Of a DNA stretch of 64,000 nt, positions 1 through 10,842 are shown piece by piece. A program made the translations under genes and the position numbers. The DNA lies in assembly GCF_900497805.2 (NCBI RefSeq), contig NW_020954576.1, positions 75,654,605 to 75,718,604 on the forward strand. Reading direction: 5' to 3'. The stretch's first letter is position 1, and the number at the start of each line of letters is the position of its first letter. The notes beneath the pieces were generated by a model that did no database searches, was not told the origin of the DNA, and was given only the letters and a program-made list of their open reading frames with translations. The stretch is from Vombatus ursinus. Lineage: Eukaryota > Chordata > Mammalia > Diprotodontia > Vombatidae.

Positions 1-469
1 TATAACTGAGTAGGGGATTGACGTAGCCAGATGCCCATTTTAAGAAATATTATTGGGGTGAGAATCAATGACTACATCGATCATTCTAAAAATAATTCTT
101 AAAATTATATTAATTTTAATTGAATAAAATTTAAATGATTCTTAAACTTGAGTCAAGATTATAAAACTATTTTTTTCTCATTTATGATACTGTGGAATAG
201 TGGCAAAGTGGAATAGATCACTCTCACTTGCTCATCATTTTATTTTAAGTTTTGTATTTGCCTTTTGTTTTTACAGAACAACAATTTCCCCCTTAACACT
301 CCTTTCAATTGAATCCTTGTAATAAAGAAAAACACGTAAGTAAAGCTAGATAATAGCAACTAAGCCTGACATATTTCACATCCATAGACTCTCCCTCTTC
401 TGAGAGGATACCATGTTTCCCTATAAGTTTGGCAAAAGTAATACTGGTCATTATAGCTTCTTGTGCCCT
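1..469. other. AT-rich DNA, nothing recognised
   Basis: No exon-like reading frame, repeat head or tail, or RNA gene was recognised. Short open frames run through low-complexity AT-rich sequence and look accidental. Confidence 0.5.
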
Positions 470-595
470 TATTAGATTGTAAACTCCTCCAGGGCAAGGA
501 CTGGTTTTTTGCCTCTTTTTGTATCCCCAGTGTTTAGCATAGTGCCTAGCACATACTAGGTGCTTAATAAATATATATTGAATTGAATTGAATTG
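470..595 (+). mobile_element. L2 LINE 3' end with AATTG tail repeat
   Basis: The stretch follows the L2 3'-terminal pattern: 'agattgtaaactcc', then 'tatccccagtg', 'gcctagcacatac' and 'gtgcttaataaat'. It ends in a short (AATTG)n run at 579-595. Only the non-coding tail survives. L2 is an ancient mammal-wide LINE, so this is a fossil. Confidence 0.75.
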
Positions 596-1384
596 TACCT
601 CTTCTTGCAAATGTATGCCAAGAACCTACAGTTTCTGAATGAGTGTCTGTCTCGAGGACATTTCATGACATTTGTGGGATTCTAATACAAGTTTTCAACC
701 TTCTTCATGTTGCATTCTCAAGTATTGCTACTGAAAAAAATAGGTTCAAGGAAAAGTAAAACTTGGTTTTGGTGGCTGAGAAGGGCCATCACAGTACAGA
801 GCCTTGTAAACAATAGGTGTTCAATAGAGCTTTGTTTTATGAATTAATAAACAATTCCTTAAATCCTCTGGAAATTACATGGTAGAGCAATTTTAAGATC
901 CTGACATGCAAACTTTCACAGTATGCATTGCTACCCGTGGTCAAAGTTAACGCATCTAAGGTGATTACTATCTGAGTGTATGGGGATGACTGAAAAGACC
1001 AAAGCATGGTTCTTTCCACATACAAAGAGAGTCTCTTGGTTAACATAAATTTGGCTCTGTGGCTCACCACCACCCCTGAGGATGAATCACTTTCCCTGTA
1101 ACTGGTGGTCAAAATGCAGCCTTAACTAGCAAGGGACTTTCCCTTTTTCTGAATTGGTGGTATTTTTGTTGTTTACATTTGTATTCTTTCTATTTTCATG
1201 AATCAAGTCTTTCTCCATAGTTAAAAATATTTTCTCTTTTATTTCTCTTTGATCTGTACGATGATGTTATACATGTAAAAGTCTCATAAACCTTAACTAG
1301 CTACATAAATGCTTATTAGCATTATTATTATTTGCAGAGTTTAATCTTCTAGAATCACAAATGTCCTTTTGAAGACTTTCCTAA
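596..1384. other. Mostly unassigned, possible L2 tail scrap
   Basis: Around 804-850 the phrase 'aataggtgttcaataga' hints at another L2 3' end. The rest, including an open minus-strand frame at 837-1112, has no recognisable domain or splice context. Confidence 0.35.
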
Positions 1385-1485
1385 GTCTCAGTGAAAAACT
1401 CATACGGGTTCTTTTAACCTCTCTGAGACTTGGTTTCTTCATCTGTAAAACAAGGCCATTATTGAATTTTGTGATTCTGTGAGAT
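1385..1485 (+). mobile_element. MIR SINE fragment
   Basis: The MIR 3' half is visible: 'ttttaacctctctgagactt' followed by 'tttcttcatctgtaaaac'. The tRNA-like head is missing. MIR is an old mammal-wide CORE-SINE. Confidence 0.6.
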
Positions 1486-2559
1486 TGTGTCCTGTACCTT
1501 TTTTGTTGTCATTCTAAGAGAAAAGGAGCAAGTTAATATCTTCCTAAATTCCAATCACTCTATCTGAAGTCAAAAGAGCAGAGGGAAAGCTATTTTTAGT
1601 AAGGCTTTACTATTAGATAGTATTTTCCCTTATAAAACCTCAAAACCCTGAATGCAATAAAACAGCAAGTTAAAAATAACTGGAATCCCATCTCAAATCT
1701 TATAGACAAGTTAAACCTATTAAATGAATCACATTTTTTAAAAGAGATTTTATAATAATTTGCAAATTTTGCCTGCTAGGCATTCAGATGAGGACTCAAT
1801 TACATGCGCAGAAATGCCTAATATATCTCCAGAAATTCATTGAGAACATTCAAATTCATATTCCAGTGTTTTTGTTGACATACTTCAAGAAAAGAAGTAG
1901 CTTTCAAATTTAAATTATATATTAAAACATGTGGAGAAGTATGATTTAAAAGTATTTGGGGCATTTGTACAATTTCTGGTTATACTCATATATGTCAGTT
2001 TTTGTGGAATACATTGTGTGAGCTATTAACAATTACTCACAAATTTTAATTCTCTATTAAAATGCTCATAAAACAAATTTTAGAAGATATGCATTTTTAT
2101 GAATATATAAAAGAAGAAAAAGAGATCTAAAGAGAGAAAAATGAGACCCTTAATATAGAAGAGACATAAAATTAATGATAGCTTTTAAGCAGTTGAGTTT
2201 ATGCATGTGTTTTAAAAATATGACTAACAAAAAGTGAGGGAAAATACAGCCTTTAAAAGTAATGAGAATCAGGGTAAAAAATGTTGCTTAAAATTTTAAA
2301 AAACTGTTAAGTAAACAGGAAAAATGATGAAATATAAAGTTTAAAGGAAATTTGCTAAATGGTTATAAAAACCCTCCAGCTTTCTTTTAGAAAATTATGA
2401 AGCACTGTTGTTTTATGTGGCTGTTGTTTCCCCAGATACATTACAAACTCCTTAAATGCAGAACTATCCATGAAAACCACGTGTGTTCCTTCATTTGATA
2501 GAATAGCTTAATTTGGGTGATAAGATTTTTCAGTCATCAAAAGGAGGCAATCTATGTTA
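1486..2559. other. AT-rich DNA without recognised genes
   Basis: About 1 kb of AT-rich sequence with no long open frame, CpG cluster, RNA gene or repeat that I could assign. Confidence 0.45.
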
Positions 2560-2915
2560 AGATGTTCTATTTGGTGGCTAAACAAATCATAGTATATGAA
2601 TGTCAGGGAATACAACTGCACCATAAGAAACCATGAATATAAAGAGCAACATAGGAAGACTTATATAAACTAATGCAAAGTAATGCAAGCTGAACCAGGA
2701 AAATAAAATTATAATGACCCACTGTCATTATAATTATAAAGAAGAGTTGGGAAAATACAACTGCTTTCCCTCTTTACAGAAGTGGGGGGCTATGGGTATG
2801 TAATATTACATATACTGTCAGATACAAATGATGTGTTGGTTTTGCTGAAGCTTTTAAAAAATATATTTAAATCTTTGTCACAAGGGATGGACAGTTGGCT
2901 AGGGGAAGGGTTCAA
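2560..2915 (+). mobile_element. Old marsupial L1 3' fragment
   Basis: The start resembles the L1 ORF2 C-terminal region ('gtatatgaatgtcagggaat', 'caccataagaaaccatgaa'). It passes into an L1 3'UTR of an older subfamily ('ggggggctatgggtatg', 'cacaagggatgg'). It is well diverged, 5'-truncated, and belongs to a different subfamily from the younger L1 tails at 8.6, 10.8 and 42.1 kb. Confidence 0.7.
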
Positions 2916-3124
2916 TGTATTCAGAAAAGGAGGGTTAGGACAAAAGGTGTGACAGAGGCAGCTCAAACCAGCTTTGGAGAACCAGTTAAATTTTCACTGT
3001 GAGCATTTATGCAGCCACACTACAAATCAAGATTTAATTCCTTGTGTTCTTGGTTGTCTTGGCTAAACAAAGTGATAGAGGAAATTGTTAATAATGCAGA
3101 TTAAACTGAAAATTATGTTGAGAC

Positions 3125-3375
3125 TTTTTAGCAGTTAAACTACCATTACACAACTTGTTCAGGACCACATAGCCAGTATCAGTTTTGAATATCAGCTAGT
3201 ATCTTGTGAACCTAGCTTTACATCTTGAAGGGACCCAGAAGACCAATGAGTCCATAACCTGTACTTTAAAGATAAGGAAACTGGTAACCTGGAGATTTAG
3301 TAAAATTCTTGCGTAAAATCACACAGGCAATAAGTAGAAGAACCTAGATGTGACCCCAGGTCCTCTGTTCCTAAA
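3125..3375 (-). mobile_element. MIR/CR1-L3-type fossil fragments
   Basis: Phrases such as 'gataaggaaactgg', 'aaaatcacacaggcaataag' and 'tgaccccaggtcctctg' match the minus orientation of MIR or the CR1/L3 3' end. At least one old insertion is present, possibly two side by side. Boundaries are approximate. Confidence 0.5.
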
Positions 3376-4284
3376 TTAGCTTAGGACACATAGGCACATA
3401 GGTTGGTCATTTGACCAAAGGAATCCTTTTCCTACAATAGTCAGAAAAACACATTTGCTGCAAAACTTCATATATTTAACATCTGGGAAAAAAATGATGG
3501 GAGTACCAGAATTTGTTCTAGCCATGAGAGATGATGATGTACTTCTCAGACTTTTCTTTCCCTGCCAAGAAAGGAAGAAAGAAAGGAAATGAATCTAAGA
3601 ATCTGGGGAAACATTTTAATGTAAGGCTTGAATTTGCATAAATGAGAGCAAATAGCCAAAAAAAAAATAGACTGAGGCAAATAAGCTATAACTGTAACTT
3701 ATTCTGGGTTCTCTATCCTGATGACAATTAAATTTCTGACTGCATCACAAAGAAAATGAAATTTCTCACCTCAGAACATGCCATTCACATTTACCTTAAT
3801 GAAAATATTCATCTCTGATGGTCTATTTAAAATAAATAATCTTTAAAGTACTTTGGTTAATATTTAACCAACTTTTTTCTTACTCAAAATGGCAACAGAC
3901 CAACAGAACCAATTGGTTTTGTCCTTGTCGAATCTCATCAAGACCTTTCAAAGGGTGTGACTTGTCAGGTAAGCAGCTTCTTCTGCTGAGACTTAAGGCA
4001 CAGACTTAAGCTGCTCCCTGTAGTATGATTTGCACCTATGCTTTGAGGCCATTTAATAATGCAGCTACAAATGTATGAAGTGCCCTTCAAGAACACACAC
4101 ACACACACACACATACACAGCACAGTGCCCTTCTGGATGCCACCTGGTAATGGCTGGTATTGACAGGATTGATGGGCACATACAAGAGGGAAAATATCAA
4201 GGGATACCAAATCATCACTGCCCGGACACCTTGCTATAAGGAGCACCTGCCTCCTCTCCTCTCTTTTTATGCTTAATTTGCACC
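3376..4284. other. Unassigned DNA with one CA microsatellite
   Basis: No gene was recognised. A perfect (CA)n run lies at 4093-4113. The minus-strand open frame across it (3965-4309) translates the microsatellite as repeated CV residues and is not credible as a gene. Confidence 0.5.
4093..4113. repeat. (CA)n microsatellite
   Basis: About ten uninterrupted CA units, followed by an imperfect 'atacacag' extension. Confidence 0.95.
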
Positions 4285-4515
4285 TAGATGTTGTTGGATT
4301 TGGAGTCAAGAAGACCTGAGTTCAAATCTACTCTTAGACACTTACTAGCTTTGTGACCCTGGGCTCTTAAGTGCTGTCTGACTCAGTTTCTTCAACTTGA
4401 GGACAATAAAATTACATCTACCTCTCAGGGTTGTATGAATCAAATAAGATAGTATTTGTAAAGCCCTTAGCCCAGTTCCTGGCCCATAGTTGGTGCTTAA
4501 TAAATACTTATTCCC
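4285..4515 (+). mobile_element. MIR-like CORE-SINE
   Basis: In order: 'ggagtcaagaagacctgagt', 'acttactagctttgtgaccc', a CORE region, then 'ctctcagggttgtatgaa', 'agtatttgtaaagccctta' and 'ggtgcttaataaatactt'. It is nearly full length but lacks a clean head, so it is an older copy than the GGCAGCTAGG-headed SINEs. Confidence 0.75.
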
Positions 4516-4749
4516 CTCCCTCCCTGCAATTGCTCTATATTTGCAGTATGGTGACAATTAACTATACTATACCAAAAATGGTTATACTGCTTTTCAGGGT
4601 ACATATAGGTAGGAATGCTCATTCTTTCTAGTCCAAAGAAGCATACTTGGCATCAATGGGGTATCCCTGCACCCTTTTCCAGTTTTCCTGTTTTCATGAA
4701 AGTAAACATTCTTGCTGAGCTCACCAGATTCCAGCTTGAAGACATCTCT

Positions 4750-4900
4750 CTCTTTTTTTTTTTTTGGCTAGGCAATGGGGTTAAGTGACTTGCCCAGGGT
4801 CACACAGCTAATAAGTGTTATGTGTCTGAGGCGGGATTTGAACTCAGGTCCTCCTGAATCCAGGGCCCGTGCTCTATCCACTGCACTACCTAGCTGCCCC
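4750..4900 (-). mobile_element. Marsupial CORE-SINE (MAR1/WSINE type), full length
   Basis: A minus-strand insertion with a poly-T start (tail complement), 'ggttaagtgacttgcccagg', 'cacacagctaataagtg' and the head complement 'ctacctagctgcccc'. It is flanked by a perfect 13-bp target-site duplication, TGAAGACATCTCT, at 4737-4749 and 4901-4913. The exact duplication indicates a fairly recent L1-assisted insertion. Confidence 0.95.
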
Positions 4901-4913
4901 TGAAGACATCTCT

Positions 4914-5702
4914 TTCATCTAACCATGTAGCAGGCACACTCTGGATTATCTATCATGAAGAGGTACAGGGTGTCATCCTAGGCAACTTGAAATGGTAAAC
5001 TCCATGGAGCATAATATATAACATTATGTTTAGCAAATTCTACCACAGGCAAGTATTGAACCTAGTACTGTTGCAAGTGTGCTGTGGAGCAGCATGTTAA
5101 TTATTTTATATCCTAATTAGTTTATTCCACATGGCCATTAACCTATAGATAGTAGATTATAATCAATAAGAAGTGGTTGTCTAACCTTCTCTGCAGACCC
5201 CTAAAGAAAGTGGAAAACTGCAGTCATATCTGACACCATATATAGTCAGAGTCCATGAAGATCAATCAATCAATAAACAATACCATGTGTCGTGTTGTCT
5301 GACTTTGGGAATTAGTTGCCAAATCCTTAAAAAGTGGTCATTAGTCAAAAGACTGGTGGAGTTCCCTTGACATAGGGGCAAATTCATTATAAAATCTAAA
5401 CACACATGATACCAGGATATGCAGGGGGGGGAAGGGGGTCAGTTGATTTAGAAACATAAATATCTGTGTTTTGCATTTTCTTGATGTGTAATCATATTGC
5501 TAAAGATAAACCATGTAATTAATTTTTAAAAATAACACATTTTCCCAAACCTAATATGAGGTTTGTATAATATATTGTTTTTTGGTTGCAATAAAAATTA
5601 CTGAGTTGCACCAACTAAGGGAAAAAAAAAACCCCAAACAGTTAACAATGGCAGGAGCCCCCAAGATCTTTCTTAGGGCCTCTTAATAAGGTGATATCAG
5701 TC
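4914..5702. other. Unassigned DNA
   Basis: No gene or repeat was recognised apart from a short G run near 5424 and an A-rich stretch near 5622. Confidence 0.45.
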
Positions 5703-5717
5703 ACCCTTCAGTTCTTT

Positions 5718-5897
5718 TTTTTCTTATATTTTTCTTAATTTCATCAACTATTTCCCAATTATATATAAAAATTTTTTAATATTCATTTTGGAAAATCTTG
5801 AGCTCCAAATTCTCTCCCTCCCTCCTGTCCCTTGCCCACCCATTAAGAAAGCAAGCAACATAATATTGATTACACATGTGAAGTCATGTAAAACATT
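5718..5897 (-). mobile_element. Short 5'-truncated L1 3' end
   Basis: The antisense L1 3'UTR pattern is present ('gagctccaaattctctccc', 'cacatgtgaagtcatg'). It is flanked by 15-bp direct repeats at 5703-5717 and 5898-5912 that differ at one base (ACCCTTCAGTTCTTT against ACCCTTGAGTTCTTT). That matches a target-primed L1 insertion that copied only about 180 bp. Confidence 0.8.
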
Positions 5898-5927
5898 ACC
5901 CTTGAGTTCTTTATGCTAGATTGTGCC

Positions 5928-6461
5928 TGATGGGGTTGGGATTTGGACCCCAGAAAGGAAAAACCCTGGACTTTCCCACATGGCCAAATCTCTGGTGGTC
6001 CCCTGAGGCTATAATCCCATCAACTGGCCTTTCATTGTGGCTAAACCCAATCTCCCAATTCTGTTACCCTTCACCTAGCCTAGCCCTACAGTGTCTTATC
6101 TCCCTATGGCCGCTTCCCACCCTTAATCCTATCTAGGCTCCATTCTCCCTTGGCCACGTGGTCTAGGTCCCTGGCATTCTATTACCTCACAGTCCCGGCA
6201 GACTACTTGGCCACTCCTAGATCCCTTCCATGGTCTTTCTGTATATAAAGGTCCATCTTGTCTCCATTAAGGTGGTCAGATTCTTATAATCTAGCCAATA
6301 GCTCACTAATGTTCAGACTGCTTAAGAGTCTTCCCAATATGATTGATGTTCTCGTAAATCTTGTCTTTGGCTGAAAGAGGACTTGGGTCAAATTCTTTCA
6401 GGCAGGATCTGTGTGTTGTGATTTTGGGGTCCCAGCACCCCTAAACTCCTGAATCTCAACA
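5928..6461 (+). mobile_element. Solo LTR of an endogenous retrovirus family
   Basis: A 534-bp unit beginning TGATGGGG and ending CTCAACA, bounded by an exact 5-bp duplication GTGCC (5923-5927 and 6462-6466). It carries a TATA-type box near 6243 and then the family's R/U5 segment ('cttgtctttggctgaaag'). No internal viral genes accompany it, so it is a recombined solo LTR, a broken fossil. Sister copies lie at 11.7, 22.4 and 31.9 kb. A 5-bp duplication suits class I or ERVL-like elements; the class is not settled. Confidence 0.88.
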
Positions 6462-6466
6462 GTGCC

Positions 6467-6884
6467 CACTCTAGTTACCAAGGGTTATGACATATCAGAG
6501 TCTTTATTCTGACTTCTTGGCAGGACCTTCTAACTCTGCCTCTGAGAGTGGTAATTCCCAGTTGTATAGTTTTAGATATTCTTGATGTGAATTAAGAAGC
6601 TTCCTCATCTTCCTTTTTCCCTTTTCCCCTTCTGGAGCTCTACCTCCAGATTCTGTGGCAGACCATCTATTAGTGCTTTCTTTATCCTTAGCAAATTCTT
6701 TCCCAGAGGAAAGAATGAAAAAAGAGGACTCATTATACATAGCATCTCAGTAAAGTGCCAGACTCCTTAAATTAGATCAGGTTCTACAATCTACTGAGAC
6801 CATTATAGGGTCATCATAGCCTCTTCCTGCTAGATTTATAGGGCTAATTTGGTAACCAACAGTTCCCAGTCAGACTGAATGGTA
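6467..6884. other. Unassigned DNA
   Basis: No recognised gene or repeat. The minus-strand open frame at 6504-6740 shows no family resemblance I know. Confidence 0.4.
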
Positions 6885-7200
6885 TGTCAATCAGTCAACA
6901 AGCATTCATGTTTACTTATGTTTATTTACTACTTGCCAGACTTTATACTAAGCATTAGGAATGCAAATACAAGTAGAAAGACTGTCTCTGCCCTCAAGGA
7001 GCTTACCTTTGGAAGAGAGGAGGGGTGCCTGGGAGACACAACACATAAAAGGAAGTTGGAAATAGGGAAGGAGCCAAAGGTACTGGGAAGGGTAGAGAAG
7101 TTCAGAGTGACACTTGGAAGGGAATGAGCAGTGGCTGGCTTGGGCTCCCTCCTTAAAAAGAGGTCCAGAGTGTAACTCATTGTCATCAGCAGGAACTCTT
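6885..7200 (-). mobile_element. L2 LINE, antisense 3' part
   Basis: Typical inverse-L2 phrases are 'cagtcaacaagcattc', 'tactacttgccagacttt' and 'ctgccctcaaggagcttac', followed by the inverse of upstream L2 sequence. Overlapping open frames on both strands here are by-products of this old repeat. Confidence 0.65.
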
Positions 7201-7324
7201 CCTTCCGAGGTAGGTCCTGTGTCCAGATAATTCCAATTGCTCACCCAGAAGCAATATCCAATTAGTTTCCCAGCCTGGTCAACCTCCACAACAACTCCTG
7301 GATCTATTCTCTTCTTTCCACTCA

Positions 7325-8205
7325 AATGTCCACAGCCTTATTCAGATCTTTATCAACTCTCATCCAAACTATTATAATGTCCTCTTTATTGGTCTACCAG
7401 CATCCAGTCTCTACCCCTTCAAACCCCTTCTAGACAGAGTGGCCAAAAGCATCTAACCCTAGGGCACAGATTTGATCTGCCACTCCCCTATTGCACTTCA
7501 CCCCTATTGCCTCAAGGATTTAAAAAAAAATTCTTTAGCCGGATATTTATTAGCCATCTATGCCTGGGCTCCAAACTACCTTTCCAAAAACCTTATTTCT
7601 CATTATTCCTTTTGTCATTACAATCCAGTTACCTGAACTCCACATGCCACCTCTTGCCTCTTCAACTGGCATATGCCATCATCATGCCAGGTCAGCTAGG
7701 TGGCACAGTGGATAGAGCACAGGGCCTGGAGTCAGGAAAATCTGAGTTCAAATCTGGCCTCATACACTTACTAGCTAAGTGACCCTAGGCAAGTTACTTT
7801 ACCCTGTTTGCCTCAGTTTCTTCATCTGTAAAATGAGCTGAAGAAGGAAATGACAAACCACTCTAGTATCTTTGCCAAGAAAACCGCAAATGGGATTACT
7901 ACGGAACAACAGCAACAACAAAATCAGCATGCCAGCAATTCCCTGACTCCTCATCCACCCTCTTTAGATTGCTTATCTTCTTTCAAGGCTAGTCAGCTGA
8001 GTTCCTCAATCTTCACAGATCTCTGCCCCAGTCATTAGTCTTCGGCCTTCACTCACATTTTTCTAGGGCAGGATAACCTCTGGGGTTGGATAACCTTTGC
8101 TTCTTTCACTCTCTCCTTTACATAATACATATCTGTCTAAATGTCATATCCCTCAACAGATGTAAGCTCCTTGAAGGCAGGAATTGTTTTGTTTCAGTCT
8201 TTATT
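7325..8205 (+). mobile_element. L2 LINE fragment hosting a SINE
   Basis: Sense L2 sequence includes 'actattataatgtcctcttt', 'cactcccctattgcacttca', 'tgcctgggctccaa' and the terminal 'gtaagctccttgaaggcagg'. It is interrupted at 7691-7927 by a SINE. L2 is far older than the SINE, so the order of events is clear. Confidence 0.75.
7691..7927 (+). mobile_element. Long-tailed marsupial CORE-SINE (Ther1-like)
   Basis: The head 'cagctaggtggcacagtgg' is followed by the CORE 'gcctcatacacttactagc', then 'ttcatctgtaaaatgagctg', 'tatctttgccaagaaaacc' and an A/C-rich (aac) tail. This long 3' extension separates the type from the MAR1/WSINE type. Flanking CATGCCAG at 7683-7690 and 7928-7935 is the probable target duplication. 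Confidence 0.9.
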
Positions 8206-8210
8206 TTTCT

Positions 8211-8628
8211 ACGAAATCCATCTTCCTCCATTCAAGATATAAGATTCAGAAAATCTGGCCCTTAATCCTGTGTTTCTCTTCTCCAGCCATGTGGCAGCAT
8301 TGCCTGTGAGATACTGTTATCTAACAGATGAGGTGCAGCAGGGTGGGTTGGTCTATCCTTGGACAGAATATGTTAATGTGAATATTCTGAATATGCTCTA
8401 ACCCCAGGGACCAAAGACTTCTATTAAATCTCTGGTTTCTGATCTGCCCTCCACTCTCCTTGAAAATGGAAAAGGGCTGACTCAACAATTGATACTTGTA
8501 AAGGTGGCTCTAATTCCCAAATACCTAGGATAACCATTTAACCCTCCTTCTGGAGATTTAAGGAAATGTCCTCCTTTTCAATGAGTGGGTATGGCCCAGT
8601 AGTAGGGAAGATGTAATCAAAGTTGTAC
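8211..8628. other. Unassigned DNA
   Basis: Nothing recognisable beyond ordinary AT-rich sequence. Confidence 0.4.
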
Positions 8629-8642
8629 AAAAGCTTATAATG

Positions 8643-9276
8643 ACCCACACATACAAAAATATTTATAGCAGCTCTTTTTGTGGTAGCAAAGAATTGGACA
8701 TTGAGGGGATGCCTATTATTTGGGGAGTGGCTGAACAAGTTGTGGTATATGAATGTAATGGAATACTATTGTGCTATAAGAAATGATGAGCAAGCAGACT
8801 TCAGAAAAACTTGGAAAGACTTGTATGGTCTGATGCTGAGTGAAGTGAGCAGAACCAGGAGAATGTTGTACACAGTAACAGCCACATTGTGAGATGACTA
8901 ACTTTGATAAACTAAGCTCTTCTCAGCAATGCAAGGAGCTAAGACATCTCCAAAAGTCTCATGATGGAAAATGCTATCCACATCCAAAGAAAGAACTATG
9001 GAGTTTGAATGCAGATTGAAGCATACTATTTGCTTTTTTTTTCCCCTTGTTTTGCTTTGTTTCCTCTTTCTTGTGGTTCCTCTTATTGGTTCTAATTCTT
9101 CTTTACAACACGATTAATGTGAAAATATGTTTAATAGGAATGTATATATAGAGCCTATATCAGATTGCACACTGTCTTGTGGCAGGACGTGGGAGGAAGA
9201 AGGAGAAAATTTAAAATTCAAAAGCTTATGGAAATGAATGTTGAAAACTAAAAATAAATAAATTAATTTTTTTTAA
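8643..9276 (+). mobile_element. 5'-truncated L1 with intact 14-bp target duplication
   Basis: A 634-bp L1 tail. The open frame at 8680-8892 encodes the ORF2 C-terminus (for example KLWYMNVMEYYCAIRNDEQA, the counterpart of the human L1 segment MWHIYTMEYYAAIKNDE). It is followed by the marsupial 3'UTR and an A-rich (aaataaat) tail. AAAAGCTTATAATG is repeated exactly at 8629-8642 and 9277-9290. The exact duplication and the readable ORF2 end mark it as one of the younger insertions in the window. Confidence 0.95.
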
Positions 9277-9394
9277 AAAAGCTTATAATGGTCATCAAAT
9301 TAACCAAGGAATTCCCCTGCCTAACACCAATACCAAGTTAAAACAGCGGCTATTCTCTTGTTTGTAGTTCTACTGTAAAAGCTAATCATTTGTT

Positions 9395-9576
9395 TAGGTC
9401 AAAGGTCCTTAAGTAGGGTCTGTGAACTTTTTTTTTCTTTGATAACTGTATTTATATTTCCTTTATAACTCTGTGTATTTTATTTTGGGCACCAAAACAT
9501 TATTCTGAGAAAATGTCTACAGGCTTCAGCAGAAACCCAACGGGGTCCATTATACACAAAAGGCTAAGAACCCTTC
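9395..9576 (-). mobile_element. Non-autonomous DNA transposon fossil (hAT-like termini)
   Basis: The complement runs 'gggttcttagccttttgtg', 'ctgaagcctgtagacat', 'ttctcagaataatgttt', 'aaataaaatacacagag', then back to 'gttcacagaccc'. This is the layout of a mammal-wide short DNA transposon with termini like GGGGTTCTTAACC. A second piece lies at 30,972-31,070. I do not recall the exact family name. Confidence 0.6.
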
Positions 9577-9876
9577 TTCTTCCTTGAGCAGCAATATTAA
9601 CAAACATAAATATTAGCTGGTTGTGCTGTCCCTGTATAAACATAAAAAGTAAAGCAGAATTTCAATCAAAGCTCCTGGACTAAGCAAGGTAAGAATACTG
9701 GTGACAGCAGATAAGAGAATTGTATGTAAACTGCTTTAAATTCAAGAATGTTCCTATAGACCAAAATTATCAGCTTGGATTACTCACTGGTCTATACACT
9801 GGTAAAGAGTCGCTAGAGGAAGAAGAACTAACAGAAAAGACAGAAAAAGGAAAGTAATAAGAATAGCTCATATACT
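9577..9876. other. Unassigned DNA
   Basis: About 300 bp without a recognised feature. Confidence 0.4.
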
Positions 9877-10090
9877 CCTGTTGTTATTTAGTTGTGTCCC
9901 TCCTTTTCATGACTGTGTATGGGGTTTTCTTGGCAAAGATACTTAGAATGGTTTGCCATTTCCTTCTCTAGTAGGTTATGGAAACAGAGGTTAAGTGACT
10001 TGCCCAGGCACACACAACTAATAAGTGTCTGAGGCTGGATTTTAACTCAAATCTTCCTGACTCCAGATCCAGTCACCTAGCTGCCTCCCA
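9877..10090 (-). mobile_element. Ther1-like SINE
   Basis: Reads as the complement of the long-tailed SINE: 'ttgttatttagttgtgtccc', 'ggttttcttggcaaagatac', 'ggttaagtgacttgcccagg' and 'gtcacctagctgcc'. It has lost some internal bases relative to the 22.1-kb copy. Confidence 0.85.
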
Positions 10091-10249
10091 AGTAAACTCT
10101 ATGAGGACAGGAATAGTGACCTATCTAAAAAGTTTACATATCACTTACTAGCTAGAACAGTGTAAGCACTTAAATGATTATTGAACTAAATTGAATCAAA
10201 TCAGAAAAGAGCAGTATCACAGAAACCAAGGAAGGAGTACTAGGAAGGA

Positions 10250-10515
10250 AAGAAGGAAACAAGCATTTATTGAACACCTACCATGTGTCAGGCACTGTGC
10301 TAAGCACTTAATAAATATATTCTTATTTGACCTTCACAACCACCTTGGGAAGTAGGTGCTATCATTATCCTAATATCATAGTTGAAGAAACTAAGGCAGA
10401 TGGAAGTTAAGTGACTTTCCCAGGCTCACACAGTTACTAGATATCTGAAGCTGAATTTGAACTCAAGTCTTCCTGACTCCAGGCCTGCCACTTTATCTAC
10501 AATACTACCTAGTTT
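10250..10515 (-). mobile_element. L2/MIR-type fossil pair
   Basis: It starts as the inverse L2 3' end ('caagcatttattgaacacct', 'gtgtcaggcactgtgctaag'). It continues as an inverse CORE-SINE ('aagtgactttcccaggctc', 'ttgaactcaagtcttcctga'). Confidence 0.65.
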
Positions 10516-10842
10516 CGTCCCTTAAGAAGAGAATAGTCAACAACTATAATTTTCTCTTTTTTACTATGCATTTAACAACTATCAATAAATACATTTCATT
10601 ATTCAAAGAATAAAAAAGCATAGTATACAAAATTGAAAACTTTCATTATGTATAGTTTTTATATGTCTACATTAACAACTTAGCAACAAAATTGCCTTAT
10701 GTCCCTTCCTGAATTTTTTTGTTTTCAACAGTATCAAATATTGCAGAAAGGTTAAGAAGGATGAGGACTGAAGAGAAGCCTCTGGATTGGTCAGACATCT
10801 TTCCTGGATGGTTAAAATGTTCTTTTGTACTTTATTTATTTT

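Noticed and set aside
4093-4113. CRISPR-like or regulatory array
   Set aside because: Simple CA microsatellite. No spaced direct repeats of CRISPR type occur in the window, and the genome is eukaryotic.
5921-6136. 71-residue open frame, and the mirror frame at 32,164-32,460
   Set aside because: Both are LTR U3 sequence shared between solo LTRs, not viral or host proteins.
8680-8892. 70-residue open frame as a host gene
   Set aside because: It is the C-terminus of L1 ORF2, repeated at 11.2 and 42.5 kb.
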